Assembly (NCBI RefSeq): GCF_003048675.2
Contig: NZ_CP060707.1
Location: forward strand, 1,302,001-1,366,000
Reading direction: 5' to 3'
DNA from: Campylobacter concisus
Lineage (GTDB): Bacteria > Campylobacterota > Campylobacteria > Campylobacterales > Campylobacteraceae
DNA: 64,000 nt
Part shown: in pieces, positions 27,914 to 37,775 of the stretch
How positions within the stretch are numbered: position 1 is the first letter of the stretch
Layout of the letters: every line of letters begins with the position of its first letter
Program-made: the position numbers and the translations under genes
The notes under the pieces: model-generated
What the model was told of the DNA's origin: nothing
Database searches by the model: none
Seen by the model: only the letters and a program-made list of their open reading frames with translations

Positions 27914-29096
27914 TTAAATTTGAACTAGCCAAAGAATTTGCATCTTTTATATCTTTTTCACTTACATTAAATTTCTTTGATAAAGATGCGATTGTATCGC
28001 CTGTTTGAACTACGTAGTTGTGAGATTTATTTTGAGTAGAAAAAGGGATTATTAGTTTTTGATTATAGCTTACTGCGTTTGTGCTAAGCTCGTTGTAGTC
28101 CTTGATCGCTCTGTGGCTAACGCCTGTTTTTTTAGAGATAGAGAGCAAGGTTTCGCCTTTTTTTACAGTGTATGCGTAGAAGTTATTTTTACCATTAAAT
28201 GGCTTGAAATTATCTGAGAAAAGTTGCTTTTTATTTTCAGGAATATAAACGTAATAATCTTTTAAAGTTGGAGGAGTAAATACAAATTTTAAATGTGGAT
28301 TATTGCTTTTCATCTTTTTTGTGCTAAGACCGATACTGTCGCCTATCTGAGCTAAATTTGTACCGCCTGGCACTTTTACTTTCGTAAGTCTTAATCCGCC
28401 ATTTATGTTTAGTAAAGATGACTCCTTAGATATCAAAAAGTCCGCATCTTTTGCTATATATGCCGCTCTTAAAATTTTAATGATGAAATTTCTAGTCTCA
28501 GCTGGGAGGTATTTTTTCTCAGCATCAAGAAGTGTTACAAGATCATCTGTGCCAGCTTTTTGTATAGCTTTTTTTAACGCACCATCGCCACAGTTATATG
28601 CCATTGCCGCCAAGTACCACTTGCCAAATTGATTTTTAAGTGATCTTAGATAGTTTGTAGCGGCTACAGTTGATTCGACTGGATCTTTTCTCTCATCGGT
28701 GTATTGTCCTACTTTTAGGCCGTGAATTTTTGCTGTTTGCTCCATAAATTGCCACATACCAGTAGCTTTAGCGTTTGAGACAGTGTGATTTGAAAAGCCT
28801 GACTCTATCATCGCTAGGTAGAAAAATGACTCAGGTACGCCTGATTTTTTGATCTGCTCTTTAATCATTGGTATATACATATAGCCATTTTTCAAGGCAT
28901 CTGTAAATGTTCTTACCTGTGAGTTTTGTATGCCTTGTCTCATCTTTGCATAGTGAGAAGTTTTCATAAAGCTAGCATCGATGTCTAGCTCTTTTAAAAT
29001 TTTAACCTGAGTGTCATAAGAGCTCTTCTCAGGGGCGTTTGCTAGTAGCAAGGTGCTACATGCAAATAATAAAAATATCTTAAGCATTGCTTTCAT
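27885..29096 (-). CDS. mltD: Membrane-bound lytic transglycosylase D with LysM domains
   Basis: MltD-type enzymes cleave the glycan backbone of peptidoglycan. The start chosen (ATG at 29096, MKAMLKIFLL) has an AAAGGA ribosome site just upstream; a longer frame to 29117 lacks one. A signal peptide (IFLLFACSTLLLANA) precedes an SLT domain with the catalytic Glu in FFYLAMIESGFSNH and the GMWQFMEQTA motif, then two C-terminal LysM repeats (YTVKKGETLLSISKKTGV and YVVQTGDTIASLSKKFNV). It pairs with rlpA in one overlapping unit. Confidence 0.93.
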   Translation of the reverse strand: MKAMLKIFLLFACSTLLLANAPEKSSYDTQVKILKELDIDASFMKTSHYAKMRQGIQNSQVRTFTDALKNGYMYIPMIKEQIKKSGVPESFFYLAMIESGFSNHTVSNAKATGMWQFMEQTAKIHGLKVGQYTDERKDPVESTVAATNYLRSLKNQFGKWYLAAMAYNCGDGALKKAIQKAGTDDLVTLLDAEKKYLPAETRNFIIKILRAAYIAKDADFLISKESSLLNINGGLRLTKVKVPGGTNLAQIGDSIGLSTKKMKSNNPHLKFVFTPPTLKDYYVYIPENKKQLFSDNFKPFNGKNNFYAYTVKKGETLLSISKKTGVSHRAIKDYNELSTNAVSYNQKLIIPFSTQNKSHNYVVQTGDTIASLSKKFNVSEKDIKDANSLASSNLNVGANIVIP

Positions 29097-29161
29097 TTCT
29101 ATCCTTTTTCGTGTCAAAGCTTAATGATGCTAGCATCTTAAGCAAGCACAATGCCCAAAAT

Positions 29162-29947
29162 TTAGGCAAAGCACTTAAATAACCTTTTGGCATTATCTGA
29201 AGTCGTTTTACAAACTACTTCAAATTCAAGGTTTAAAATTTCAGCTATCTTTTTAGCAACAAATGTCGTAAACGCTGGCTCATTTCTCTTGCCACGATTT
29301 GGTTCTGGCGTGAGATATGGAGCGTCAGTCTCTATCAATACCCTATCAAAAGGAATTTTTGGCAGAATTTCAACTAAATTCTTAGCGTTTTTAAATGTCA
29401 AAACGCCACCTATGCCAAAGTAAAAATTCCCAAATTTACAAAGCTCTAAAAGAAGTGGCGAAGCATTATAACAATGCAAAACCGCTCCAGCTTCAAGCTT
29501 TGGCGCATACTCTTTTAAAATGTTAAAAGAGTCCTCATTAGCCTCTCTGATGTGGAGGATAACGGGTTTGTTTAACTCAACAGCCAAATCTAGTTGAGCT
29601 AAAAAAACACGTTTTTGATCTTGCTTTTCTCTTATCTTTTCTTCTTCATCTTTTGGCAAGCGGTAGTAGTCAAGCCCACATTCACCGATAGCCACGCACT
29701 TTTTATCTTTGGCAAATTCTCTTAAAGTTTCAATATCAAAATTCTCTTTATCATATGGATGAACCCCAACGGCAAAGAAAATGTCATTTTTTTCGTGCGC
29801 TATTTTAGCCGCTTTTGGTAAATCATTAATATCAGCTCCAGGGATAATAAAGCCTTTTAGCCCTAAATTTCTGGCTTCAGATAAAATTTGCTCTAGGTCA
29901 AAATCATAAACTTTACTATCCAAATGGCAATGCGTATCTATAATCAT
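29162..29947 (-). CDS. tatD: TatD family metal-dependent hydrolase
   Basis: TatD proteins are TIM-barrel metal-dependent DNases. The 261-aa protein begins MIIDTHCHLD with the first metal ligands and has AVGVHPYDKEN, AIGECGLDYYR, VILHIREANEDS, AVLHCYNAS, LIETDAPYLTPEPNRGKRN. All metal-binding His, Glu and Asp residues expected for the family are present. It overlaps the upstream diguanylate cyclase gene by 4 bp. Confidence 0.94.
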   Translation of the reverse strand: MIIDTHCHLDSKVYDFDLEQILSEARNLGLKGFIIPGADINDLPKAAKIAHEKNDIFFAVGVHPYDKENFDIETLREFAKDKKCVAIGECGLDYYRLPKDEEEKIREKQDQKRVFLAQLDLAVELNKPVILHIREANEDSFNILKEYAPKLEAGAVLHCYNASPLLLELCKFGNFYFGIGGVLTFKNAKNLVEILPKIPFDRVLIETDAPYLTPEPNRGKRNEPAFTTFVAKKIAEILNLEFEVVCKTTSDNAKRLFKCFA

Positions 29948-31200
29948 AAAGCTATTTCTACCCTATTTCTACCATTTTCTTTAGCAACATAAAGCGCTGA
30001 GTCGCAAGCTTCGAGCATATCATCTATCTCGCAGTGTCCTTTACCAAAAGATATACCGATAGATACAGTAACTCTTACTGGTTTATCCTTTATCATGACC
30101 ACATTTTCAACCACTTTTGCTCTTAAATTTACAAAAAATTTAATAGCCTCCTCTTTTGCTATCTTTTTAAGAACGACACAAAACTCCTCGCCGCCAAACC
30201 TAGCGACCACATCGCTTCCTTTTGTGTTGTCAGTTAGTATTTTTGCGAGTGATTTTAGTATCTTATCGCCACCATCATGCCCGTATGTATCGTTTATCTT
30301 TTTAAAGTGATCTATATCAAGCATAGCAAACGCATAAGGTTCATCAAGCTCTTCAGCTGTTTGAACGTACTCTTCTATATCTTGATAGAAATATCTTCTA
30401 TTATAAGCGCCAGTTAAAAAGTCGCGGTTGGCAAAATTTGCTATCTTATTTATATTCTCCATCGCCTCGATAGTGTTATTTATACGGCAAATGAGCTCTT
30501 CTTTAGAAAATGGCTTTGCTATAAAGTCACTAGCTCCATTTTTTAAAAATATCGCAGCATCTGTTTTTTCGCTAGGCGAGGTCATCACGATCACGCCAAG
30601 GTGGTTTTTATCTTTCTCTTTTCTAACCTCTTTTAAGACTTCTAAACCATCTTTAACAGGCATTCTATAGTCAGTTATGATTAAATTTATATCAGGATTA
30701 TCAGCAAAATAACTCATCGCCTCTTCGCCGTGAGCTGCTGCTAGGACCTTAAACTGAAGGCTAGTTAAGATCTTTTTTATCATATTTCTAAAAGGCAGCG
30801 AGTCCTCAACGACAAGGACCTTGTATTGTCTATTTTTGCTTAGTCTATTTATCATTTGAAAGATGTAGTTGATATCATCCATGTTGCCTTTATAGACGTA
30901 ATCAACTATATCTTTGTTTATAAAAAATTCTTTCGTCTTATCATCAATGCTGCCAGTTAAAACGATAGCACAGAGCCCTTGTGCAAGGACGTAATCAACG
31001 ATCTCACCATTTGGTGCGTCGGGCAAATTTAGATCCAAGATAGTCATAAAATAATCTTTGCCGTGCTCGCTAATAAGCATCTTGGCTTCGGCAAAATCAT
31101 ACGCAACGTCGATCGCCATATCCTCAATGCTCTTTTCCATCTGCATGACGATTAGCTTAGCAAGTGCCTTATTATCATCAACTACTAGAATTCTTTCCAT
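29944..31200 (-). CDS. Diguanylate cyclase with two receiver domains (CbrR-like)
   Basis: The 418-aa protein has two receiver domains in tandem followed by a GGDEF domain. Receiver 1 starts RILVVDDNKALAKLI with the phospho-acceptor in TILDLNLPDAPNG; receiver 2 starts KVLVVEDSLPFRNMI with IITDYRMPVKDG and a KPFSKEEL switch region. The GGDEF active site is ARFGGEEFCVVL near residue 335, so c-di-GMP synthesis is possible. The layout and the tatD/recN neighbourhood match the C. jejuni regulator CbrR, involved in bile resistance; this orthology is inference. It overlaps tatD by 4 bp. Confidence 0.93.
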   Translation of the reverse strand: MERILVVDDNKALAKLIVMQMEKSIEDMAIDVAYDFAEAKMLISEHGKDYFMTILDLNLPDAPNGEIVDYVLAQGLCAIVLTGSIDDKTKEFFINKDIVDYVYKGNMDDINYIFQMINRLSKNRQYKVLVVEDSLPFRNMIKKILTSLQFKVLAAAHGEEAMSYFADNPDINLIITDYRMPVKDGLEVLKEVRKEKDKNHLGVIVMTSPSEKTDAAIFLKNGASDFIAKPFSKEELICRINNTIEAMENINKIANFANRDFLTGAYNRRYFYQDIEEYVQTAEELDEPYAFAMLDIDHFKKINDTYGHDGGDKILKSLAKILTDNTKGSDVVARFGGEEFCVVLKKIAKEEAIKFFVNLRAKVVENVVMIKDKPVRVTVSIGISFGKGHCEIDDMLEACDSALYVAKENGRNRVEIAL

Positions 31201-31288
31201 ATTATTCCTGTGATTTTTTATTAAACTAGCTCGGATTTTAACAAATAAACCTAATCACAAAGCTTAAATTTAAAACTTAAATTTCAAG

Positions 31289-32809
31289 CTATTTTAAAAG
31301 TCCTTTTGCAAAATTTATCGCCTCTTCACTGATATGCTCGCCACTTATCATACGTGCAAGCTCATTTACACGCTCCTCTTTGTCAAGCTCTCTTACGACT
31401 GAGCTCTCACCGTGACGCTCTACTAAGAAGTGCGAATTTGCCTTTGAGCTAAGCTGTGGCTGGTGAGAAATGGCAAAAATTTGATAGAAATTTGCAAGCT
31501 TAAGCAAGACATTTGCGATGCTCATCGCCTCTTTTCCGCTTAAATTTGCATCTATTTCGTCTAAAATGATGACATCACCGCCCGTTTTTGTGATCTCACT
31601 AGAAGCGGCTATAAAGGCTAGCCTTAGGCGGTTCAGCTCGCCTGAGCTTAAATTTTTAAGCGAGGTCTCGTTTAAATTTAGACAAATTTCATCAGCGCCT
31701 AAAATATCAAGCTTTTTGCCTTCGATCCTTAGCGTAATATCTGGCATATAAAGCTCTTTTAGGTATAAATTTATCATAGCCTCAAGCTCTTTTAAATTTG
31801 CACCCCTTGCCTTGCTTAAAGTGCTGGCTAGCTCATTTGCCTTTTTGCTTAAAATTTCAAATTTCTTCTCAAGCTCGCTCTTTTCAAAGCTTAAATTTTC
31901 ATATCTGGCAAGCTCTTTTTCCTTTTTATCAAGCGCTTCTAACGCCTCCTCCTCGCTGCCATAGCGCCTAATGATGGCATTAAGAGCTTCTATCCTATCA
32001 AGCACGCTCTCTACGTCTATATCGTCAAGCTCCTCCATATTTAGGCTATCGCGCGCGACCCTTAGCTCGTTCATCGCATCTTCAAAAAAGCCACTATCAA
32101 GGTCGCTGATACTTAGCGCCTCATTTACGCTGTGCTCTAGCTCAAATATCCGCTCAGCTCTAGCCCACGCCTCATTTATCTTATCCTTTTTACTAAGCCT
32201 TTTTTTAGTCTCCATAAGCTCTTCAAACTCGCCTTTTTTAGGCCCGACACTTCTTATCTTCTCGATCTCAAAGCTAGCAAGCTCCTTTAGCTCCTCGACC
32301 TTTTTCTCTTCCTCTTTTATAGTGGCTAGCTCTTTTGAAATTTTAGAAAATTCTAAAAACGCCTCTTCAAATTCCTGCTTTATCTCTTTAAATTTCTCAT
32401 TTTTTGAAATTTCAAGCCTGTCAAGCAAATTTAGAAATTTCTCATTTTCAAATTCATTTGCCTCTTTTGCCGAGAGATATTTGATGTGCTCGCGCGCCAC
32501 TTGGGCTAAATTTTTCTTTGAGATGGCTTGTTGGTTTATAAAATACCTCGTGCTCTTATCTTTTAGAAGCTTAAAAATATTGACCTCTTCGTTTTCTATG
32601 CCAAACTCATCAAGCTCAAATTTATGCTCAACGTCAGCTTCTATTAGCCTTGCTTCACTATCTTTTAGCCCAAAAACAGCCATTATAGCACTCATCAGCA
32701 CCGACTTACCAGCGCCACTAACACCCGTAAATACGCTAAGACCCTCTTTGAAATTTAGCTCGACATTTTTAAAATTTAGATAATCCTTAATCAAAATTCG
32801 ATCAATCAT
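31289..32809 (-). CDS. recN: DNA repair protein RecN
   Basis: RecN is an SMC-like ATPase for double-strand break repair. The 506-aa protein (shorter coiled coil than E. coli's 553) has Walker [16 protein letters not shown] at the N-terminus, long heptad regions around residues 140-330, and the C-terminal ATPase half with [14 protein letters not shown] and [16 protein letters not shown], then [13 protein letters not shown]. Its start overlaps the end of nadK by 8 bp. Confidence 0.93.
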   Translation of the reverse strand: MIDRILIKDYLNFKNVELNFKEGLSVFTGVSGAGKSVLMSAIMAVFGLKDSEARLIEADVEHKFELDEFGIENEEVNIFKLLKDKSTRYFINQQAISKKNLAQVAREHIKYLSAKEANEFENEKFLNLLDRLEISKNEKFKEIKQEFEEAFLEFSKISKELATIKEEEKKVEELKELASFEIEKIRSVGPKKGEFEELMETKKRLSKKDKINEAWARAERIFELEHSVNEALSISDLDSGFFEDAMNELRVARDSLNMEELDDIDVESVLDRIEALNAIIRRYGSEEEALEALDKKEKELARYENLSFEKSELEKKFEILSKKANELASTLSKARGANLKELEAMINLYLKELYMPDITLRIEGKKLDILGADEICLNLNETSLKNLSSGELNRLRLAFIAASSEITKTGGDVIILDEIDANLSGKEAMSIANVLLKLANFYQIFAISHQPQLSSKANSHFLVERHGESSVVRELDKEERVNELARMISGEHISEEAINFAKGLLK

Positions 32810-33677
32810 TATAACCCCAGTGAAGTTTCTCTTTTAAAATTTGAAAATAATCCCTGCCAATATGGCGTATCAGCCTCGCTTTTTTCTCGCTGAGGCTCAT
32901 ACTGACGGCTGAAATTTTACTCATATCAAAGCGGTCTTGGCCGTCTATTACTAAAATGGCGTCGCTTTTTGTTCTAAATTTAACCGTGTGATTTTTGGTA
33001 AGCACGACTGGACGCTGCGTAAGCGAGTGCGAACAGATGGGAGTTAGCGCAAAGACCTCGCTTAGCGGGTAGATGATCGGGCCATTTGCACTCATGTTGT
33101 AAGCCGTAGTGCCAGCAGGAGTTGCCACTATGACGCCATCACCAAAATATGAGTTAAAATACTTTTCATTTAAAAGTGCCTCGATATGCGTCATCGAGCC
33201 GCCATTTTTACTAACGATGACTGCGTCGTTAAATGCTATCTTTTGCTCGGTTTTGCCATCATTTTTGTGAAGTGTGACGTCTAACATAAAAGGCGTTTCT
33301 ACCTCAAATTTATCATCAAAAAAATCTTTAAAAAACTTCTCACTCTCATTTATAGTGATATCTGTCAAAAAGCCGAGCCTGCCAGCGTGTATGCCAAGTA
33401 TGAGTGGCGAGATGTGAGCTAGCTTTCTGCAAGTTGAGATGATCGTGCCATCTCCACCAAGCGTGATAAGAAATTCGCACTCTTTGGCTAGTTTTAGAAG
33501 CTCAAAGCCACTTTTTTCTACCTGTTTTGCGCAGCTTTTTTCAAGCAAAATTTCTGCGTTATACTTTTTTAAAATTTTTTCTAGCTTTGCTAAATCCTGC
33601 TTAAATAATGGATAATCTTTCGCGATAAGTCCCACTTTTTTGGCGTTTGTGGTATTAAATTTTTGTTCATTTTTCAT
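32802..33677 (-). CDS. nadK: NAD kinase
   Basis: NadK phosphorylates NAD to NADP. I start it at the ATG at 33677 (MKNEQKFN). The longer frame to 33758 would begin 12 bases from aspS and adds a non-conserved segment. Motifs: [16 protein letters not shown] with the GGDG signature, [38 protein letters not shown], and [22 protein letters not shown] box (33685-33693) sits so close that transcription would begin almost at the ATG, and no ribosome site is visible, so the message may be leaderless. Upstream partner of recN. Confidence 0.93.
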   Translation of the reverse strand: MKNEQKFNTTNAKKVGLIAKDYPLFKQDLAKLEKILKKYNAEILLEKSCAKQVEKSGFELLKLAKECEFLITLGGDGTIISTCRKLAHISPLILGIHAGRLGFLTDITINESEKFFKDFFDDKFEVETPFMLDVTLHKNDGKTEQKIAFNDAVIVSKNGGSMTHIEALLNEKYFNSYFGDGVIVATPAGTTAYNMSANGPIIYPLSEVFALTPICSHSLTQRPVVLTKNHTVKFRTKSDAILVIDGQDRFDMSKISAVSMSLSEKKARLIRHIGRDYFQILKEKLHWGYND

Positions 33678-33684
33678 AGAAATG

Positions 33685-33693
33685 ATTGTAACA
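33685..33693 (-). promoter_or_regulatory. Predicted extended -10 promoter of nadK-recN
   Basis: The minus strand reads TGTTACAAT, one mismatch from TGnTATAAT. Its spacing to the nadK ATG is about 7 bases, so the transcript start would coincide with the start codon. Confidence 0.45.
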
Positions 33694-33733
33694 TATTTTA
33701 TTTTAACAAAGCTTTTCAAAAGAAAAAAGCGAT

Positions 33734-33739
33734 TATAAT
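33734..33739 (+). promoter_or_regulatory. Predicted -10 box of aspS
   Basis: A perfect TATAAT lies 30 bases before the aspS ATG, with an AAAGGAG ribosome site between them. Confidence 0.6.
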
Positions 33740-33769
33740 TGCCTAAAAAACATTGCAAAGGAGCATTTT

Positions 33770-35527
33770 ATGCGAAGTCATTATTGCACCGATCTTAGCA
33801 AAGCTGATATCGGCAAAGAAGTAATACTTTGTGGCTGGGCAAACACATATAGAGACCACGGTGGCGTTGTTTTCATCGACTTAAGAGACGTTAGCGGGCT
33901 TATACAATTAGTTTGTGATCCTGCTGACAGCAAAGAAGCACACGACGTGGCTGCAAAAGTAAGAGATGAATATGTCTTAAAAGCAAAAGGAAAAGTAAGA
34001 GCTAGGGGCGAAGGACTAACCAATCCAAAGCTAAAAACTGGCGAGATAGAGGTGATAGTAAGCGAGCTCATCATCGAAAATCCAAGCGAGCCACTACCAT
34101 TTATGATAGGCGATGAAAGCGTAAATGAGGACATCAGGCTAAAATACCGCTTTTTAGACCTAAGAAGCGAGCGCTTGCAAAATATCTTTAAAATGCGCTC
34201 GCGCGCGGCGATAGCAGCTAGAAACAGCCTAGATAAAATGGGCTTTATCGAGTTTGAAACTCCAGTTTTAACACGCGCAACTCCAGAAGGCGCAAGAGAT
34301 TATCTAGTGCCAAGCCGTGTATATCCAGGCCAGTTTTACGCGCTCCCACAAAGCCCGCAGCTATTTAAACAACTTTTGATGTGTTCTGGCTTTGATAAGT
34401 ATTTTCAGATAGCAAAATGCTTCCGTGACGAGGACTTAAGGGCTGATCGCCAACCAGAATTTACTCAAATAGATATCGAAATGAGCTTTGTCGAGCAAGA
34501 AGATATCATAAATATGGCTGAGACGATGCTAAAAGACATTTTTAAAGCCTGCGGACACGATATCAAAACGCCATTTAGACGTATGAGCTACAAAGAGGCG
34601 ACAGAGACTTACGGCTCAGACAAGCCTGACCTTAGATATGATCTAAAAATGATCGATGTGATCGATATTTTCGAGCGCTCAAGCAATGAAATTTTTAGCG
34701 GGATCGCAAAAGATAAGAAGAAAAACCGCATAAAAGCGCTAAAAGTGCCAAATGGCGATAATATCTTTAGCAAGCGCGAGATGAATAGATTTGAGGAATT
34801 CGTACGTAAATTTGGTGCGCAAGGTCTTGGCTACTTCCAGATGAAAGAAGATGGTTTAAAAGGCCCACTTTGTAAATTTTTCGAGCAAAGCGATCTTGAC
34901 GAGATCGTCTCAAGATGTGAGCTAAAAGTTGGTGACGTAGTATTCTTTGGTGCTGGCAAGAAAAAGATCGTGCTTGATTATATGGGAAGATTTAGAATTT
35001 TCTTGGCTGAACAAATGGGTATCATCGATCAAGACAGACTTGAGTTTTTATGGGTGCTTGACTTCCCAATGTTTGAGCAAAATGACGATGGTAGCTACTC
35101 TGCGATGCACCATCCATTTACAATGCCAAAAAATATAGACGAGCCTGATCTTGAAGATATTCTCTCTATCGCTCACGACGTCGTGTTAAACGGCTTTGAG
35201 CTTGGCGGCGGAAGTATAAGAATTCACAAAAACGACATCCAACAAAAAGTCTTTAAGCTTCTTGGCATAGATGAAGCCGAGCAGCGTGAGAAATTTGGCT
35301 TCTTGCTTGATGCCTTGACATTTGGTGCGCCTCCACATGGTGGTATCGCGATCGGCTTTGATAGGCTAAATATGCTTGTAAATAAAGCAAGCTCGATCCG
35401 CGACGTCATAGCTTTCCCTAAAACACAGCGCGCTCAGTGCCCACTCACAAAGGCACCAAGCTACGCTAGCAACGAACAGCTTAGGGAGCTAGGACTAAGG
35501 ATAAGAGAAAAAGAGCAAAAGGCTTAA
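33770..35527 (+). CDS. aspS: Aspartyl-tRNA synthetase
   Basis: This is a 585-aa bacterial-type class II synthetase. The anticodon-binding OB fold covers [29 protein letters not shown]; class II motifs follow: motif 1 [20 protein letters not shown], motif 2 [23 protein letters not shown], the bacterial GAD insertion around residues 285-410, and motif 3 [12 protein letters not shown]. In related bacteria lacking asparaginyl-tRNA synthetase the enzyme also charges tRNA-Asn; whether that holds here cannot be seen. Transcribed divergently from nadK. Confidence 0.97.
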   Translation: MRSHYCTDLSKADIGKEVILCGWANTYRDHGGVVFIDLRDVSGLIQLVCDPADSKEAHDVAAKVRDEYVLKAKGKVRARGEGLTNPKLKTGEIEVIVSELIIENPSEPLPFMIGDESVNEDIRLKYRFLDLRSERLQNIFKMRSRAAIAARNSLDKMGFIEFETPVLTRATPEGARDYLVPSRVYPGQFYALPQSPQLFKQLLMCSGFDKYFQIAKCFRDEDLRADRQPEFTQIDIEMSFVEQEDIINMAETMLKDIFKACGHDIKTPFRRMSYKEATETYGSDKPDLRYDLKMIDVIDIFERSSNEIFSGIAKDKKKNRIKALKVPNGDNIFSKREMNRFEEFVRKFGAQGLGYFQMKEDGLKGPLCKFFEQSDLDEIVSRCELKVGDVVFFGAGKKKIVLDYMGRFRIFLAEQMGIIDQDRLEFLWVLDFPMFEQNDDGSYSAMHHPFTMPKNIDEPDLEDILSIAHDVVLNGFELGGGSIRIHKNDIQQKVFKLLGIDEAEQREKFGFLLDALTFGAPPHGGIAIGFDRLNMLVNKASSIRDVIAFPKTQRAQCPLTKAPSYASNEQLRELGLRIREKEQKA

Positions 35528-35549
35528 AATTTGCCTTTAAAAAGAGATC

Positions 35550-35586
35550 GAATTTTGTCTTTAAATATTTTTCTTAGACAAAATTC
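35550..35586 (+). repeat. Inverted repeat after aspS
   Basis: A perfect 11-bp inverted repeat (gaattttgtct / agacaaaattc) with a 15-nt AT-rich loop lies 23 bases past the aspS stop. No T run follows, so it is only a possible terminator. Confidence 0.5.
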
Positions 35587-35781
35587 CATCCTAAATTTAA
35601 ATTTATAAAAAGATGCCTCCAACTTGGCGGCTAATTAAATCAAAACTTGCCTAAGTAGTTTGAGATGATTTTTGTGGTTGCAACGTAAAATTTTGCGCAG
35701 ATAGAACACTTAGTTCATCAAGCTAAATTTTACTAGCTCCGCAAAAAGCGCTCAAAAGACAAAGGCAATAAAAGGGAAAAA

Positions 35782-36351
35782 ATGAAAAATTTATTTTTAA
35801 TCATCGGCGCTCCAGGCAGCGGCAAAACAACAGACGCATCGATCATCGCACAGCATGATGAGAAATTTGCACACTTTTCAACTGGCGATCTTTTAAGAGC
35901 TGAAGTAGCTAGCGGTAGCGAGCTTGGCAAACTAATAGACGGCTTTATCTCAAAAGGAAATTTAGTCCCACTTGACGTTGTCGTAAATGCGATCGTATCA
36001 GCCATCAAAAGCTCAAATAAATCAAATATCATAATCGACGGCTACCCAAGAAGCGTTGAGCAAATGACTGAGCTTGACAAGGTTTTAAGCGAGCAAGATG
36101 AAATTTCTCTAAAAGGCGTCATCGAAGTGGATGTTAGCGAAGATGTGGCAAGAGCTAGAGTGCTTGGCCGTGCAAGAGGCGCTGATGATAACAATGAAGT
36201 GTTTAACAACCGCATGAAAGTCTATCTTGATCCGATCAAACCTATCCGTAAGTTTTACAGCGAAAAAGAGCTACTTCACGTAGTAAATGGCGAACGCGGC
36301 ATCGACGAGATCGTAGCTGACATCAAAAATTTACTAGCTAAACTTATATAA
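35782..36351 (+). CDS. adk: Adenylate kinase
   Basis: Adk interconverts ATP and AMP with two ADP. The 189-aa protein is a short form without the zinc-type lid. It has the P-loop [32 protein letters not shown] for AMP binding, [12 protein letters not shown], and a compact lid [17 protein letters not shown]. An aaaggg site precedes the ATG. About 250 bp separate it from aspS; a terminator follows. Confidence 0.95.
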   Translation: MKNLFLIIGAPGSGKTTDASIIAQHDEKFAHFSTGDLLRAEVASGSELGKLIDGFISKGNLVPLDVVVNAIVSAIKSSNKSNIIIDGYPRSVEQMTELDKVLSEQDEISLKGVIEVDVSEDVARARVLGRARGADDNNEVFNNRMKVYLDPIKPIRKFYSEKELLHVVNGERGIDEIVADIKNLLAKLI

Positions 36352-36358
36352 TTCACAG

Positions 36359-36385
36359 ACCTTGCATCAAAAGGTGCAAGGTTTT
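36359..36385 (+). terminator. Rho-independent terminator of adk
   Basis: An 8-bp stem (accttgca / tgcaaggt) with an 8-nt loop is followed by a T run, 8 bases after the adk stop. Confidence 0.7.
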
Positions 36386-36457
36386 AAAACTTACCATTTA
36401 TTAACACCAAAAATGTAATATCCTTTGAAATTTCAAAACCAACCCAAAAGGATAAAA

Positions 36458-36793
36458 ATGAAAAAAATCATTATCGCTTCACTGGCTGCTAGCATCGCAA
36501 TGGCTGGAGGCTTCGCATCAAAGTACTCAAGCGAGACGATAAGCGTAAAAGAGGCTTTAAAACTAAATGACGACGCCAAGGTCGTGCTTGAGGGCAAGAT
36601 AAAGTCACACATCAAATCAGATAAGTATGAATTTGTCGATAAAAATGGTGACATTATCGTAGTTGAGATCGACAACAAAAAATGGGGCAATATAACAGCC
36701 AACGAAGATACGCTTTTAAGAATAAGAGGCGAGGTGGATAAAGACTTCACAAAAACAGAAATCGACGTAGATAGCGTAGAGGTTGTAAAGTAG
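36458..36793 (+). CDS. YgiW/YdeI-type BOF family periplasmic protein
   Basis: This 111-aa protein has a signal peptide (MKKIIIASLAASIAMAGGFA) and one OB-fold domain of the bacterial OB-fold (BOF) family: ISVKEALKLNDDAKVVLEGKI, YEFVDKNGDIIVVEID, LRIRGEVDKDFTKTEIDVDSVEVV. Family members are linked to stress tolerance, but no ligand is established. I chose the ATG at 36458 because AAAGGA sits just before it and a signal peptide begins there; an upstream in-frame ATG at 36425 would bury it. Confidence 0.88.
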   Translation: MKKIIIASLAASIAMAGGFASKYSSETISVKEALKLNDDAKVVLEGKIKSHIKSDKYEFVDKNGDIIVVEIDNKKWGNITANEDTLLRIRGEVDKDFTKTEIDVDSVEVVK

Positions 36794-36862
36794 TTAAATT
36801 TACGAGTATTTAATGCAAAAAATACTAAAATCACGAAAATTTCTAACACAAAGGACGAATAT

Positions 36863-37381
36863 ATGGACGTTTCAAAGATCAAATTTGGCTCAAACCCAGA
36901 CAAAATCAATGCCGTAATCGAAATACCTTATGGCTCAAATATCAAATACGAGATCGACAAAGATAGCGGCGCAGTCGTAGTTGATCGCGTGCTTTACTCA
37001 GCGATGTTTTACCCAGCAAACTACGGCTTTGTGCCAAACACACTTGCGGCTGACGGCGATCCAGCTGATATTTTAGTGCTAAACGAGTATCCACTCCAAG
37101 CTGGTAGCGTCATCCCTTGCCGTTTGATAGGCGTTTTGGTGATGGAGGATGAAGCAGGCATGGATGAGAAGCTTTTGGCTGTGCCAGTTACAAAGATCGA
37201 TCCAAGATATGAGGCGATAAAAAGCTACGAAGACTTGCCAACTGCGACACTAAATAAGATCAAAAATTTCTTTGAAACTTATAAAATTCTTGAGCCAAAC
37301 AAATGGGTTAAGGTGAAAGAATTTAAAGATGCAAACGCTGCAAAAGAGATTTTAGACACTGCGATAAAAAATTATAAATAA
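36863..37381 (+). CDS. ppa: Inorganic pyrophosphatase
   Basis: This 172-aa family I soluble enzyme hydrolyses pyrophosphate. The signature Asp cluster is in DGDPADILVLNEYPL, with VIEIPYGSNIKYEIDKDSG at the N-terminus, VDRVLYSAMFYPANYGFVPNTL and GVLVMEDEAGMDEKLLAVP. Ends just before a terminator, the last core gene before the tRNA. Confidence 0.96.
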   Translation: MDVSKIKFGSNPDKINAVIEIPYGSNIKYEIDKDSGAVVVDRVLYSAMFYPANYGFVPNTLAADGDPADILVLNEYPLQAGSVIPCRLIGVLVMEDEAGMDEKLLAVPVTKIDPRYEAIKSYEDLPTATLNKIKNFFETYKILEPNKWVKVKEFKDANAAKEILDTAIKNYK

Positions 37382-37386
37382 TTTAT

Positions 37387-37415
37387 AAGCCCTATTTTAG
37401 GGCTTTTCTTTTTTA
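37387..37415 (+). terminator. Rho-independent terminator of ppa
   Basis: A 7-bp stem (aagccct / agggctt) with a 5-nt loop runs into ttcttttttaaattt, right after the ppa stop. Confidence 0.8.
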
Positions 37416-37478
37416 AATTTATCCATATTTATACATCGCATAAAAAGGCTATTTTTTATATTTAGATAAGCTTTTTCT

Positions 37479-37486
37479 TGTATAAT
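37479..37486 (+). promoter_or_regulatory. Predicted promoter of the tRNA gene
   Basis: TGTATAAT ends 19 bases before the tRNA and follows a T-rich run; this is a consensus -10 element. Confidence 0.6.
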
Positions 37487-37505
37487 ACGATTTTCTTTCA
37501 ACTGT

Positions 37506-37582
37506 GGGTTCATAGCTCAGTTGGTTAGAGCATCCGGCTCATAACCGGATGGTCCCAGGTTCGAGTCCTGGTGAACCCACCA
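37506..37582 (+). tRNA. tRNA-Met (anticodon CAT)
   Basis: The 77-nt gene folds as a complete cloverleaf: acceptor gggttca / tgaaccc, D arm gctcagttggttagagc, anticodon stem tccgg / ccgga with loop ctcataa, T arm ccagg ttcgagt cctgg, and an encoded CCA. The first pair is G-C and the anticodon stem lacks the three G-C pairs of initiators, so it is an elongator tRNA-Met or a CAU-reading tRNA-Ile modified to lysidine; the sequence alone does not decide. Its 3' end is the apparent integration site of the element that follows. Confidence 0.95.
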
Positions 37583-37596
37583 TTTTATGTTTTTTA

Positions 37597-37742
37597 TAAT
37601 TCCTTATACTTCTTTTTAATTCTTTTTATTTCTTTATAATTCCGATTTCATGGGCTAAAAGTAGCTATCTAATTCTTTTTACTTCTTTTTTATATACAAT
37701 TACTTCCAGATAATTCTAGTTACATATAAGGTAATTCTTACT
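37597..37742 (+). repeat. Six phased TAATTC repeats between tRNA and integrase
   Basis: TAATTC begins at 37597, 37617, 37637, 37670, 37711 and 37732. Spacings of 20, 20, 33, 41 and 21 bases are near whole helical turns. Four copies extend to TAATTCYTTW or similar. Position next to the attachment site suggests arm-type integrase binding sites or integrase operators; function is inferred. Confidence 0.55.
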
Positions 37743-37775
37743 GCATAAAGGTAACTTTTAAAAAAGGAGTAAAAG

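Noticed and set aside
31971-32783. 270-aa open frame on the + strand opposite recN
   Set aside because: Ser/Leu-rich translation with no motif, fully antisense to a well-conserved recN; a codon-bias shadow.
33678-33758. N-terminal extension of nadK to 33758
   Set aside because: The extra segment is not NAD kinase-like, contains the likely promoter and would start 12 bases from aspS.
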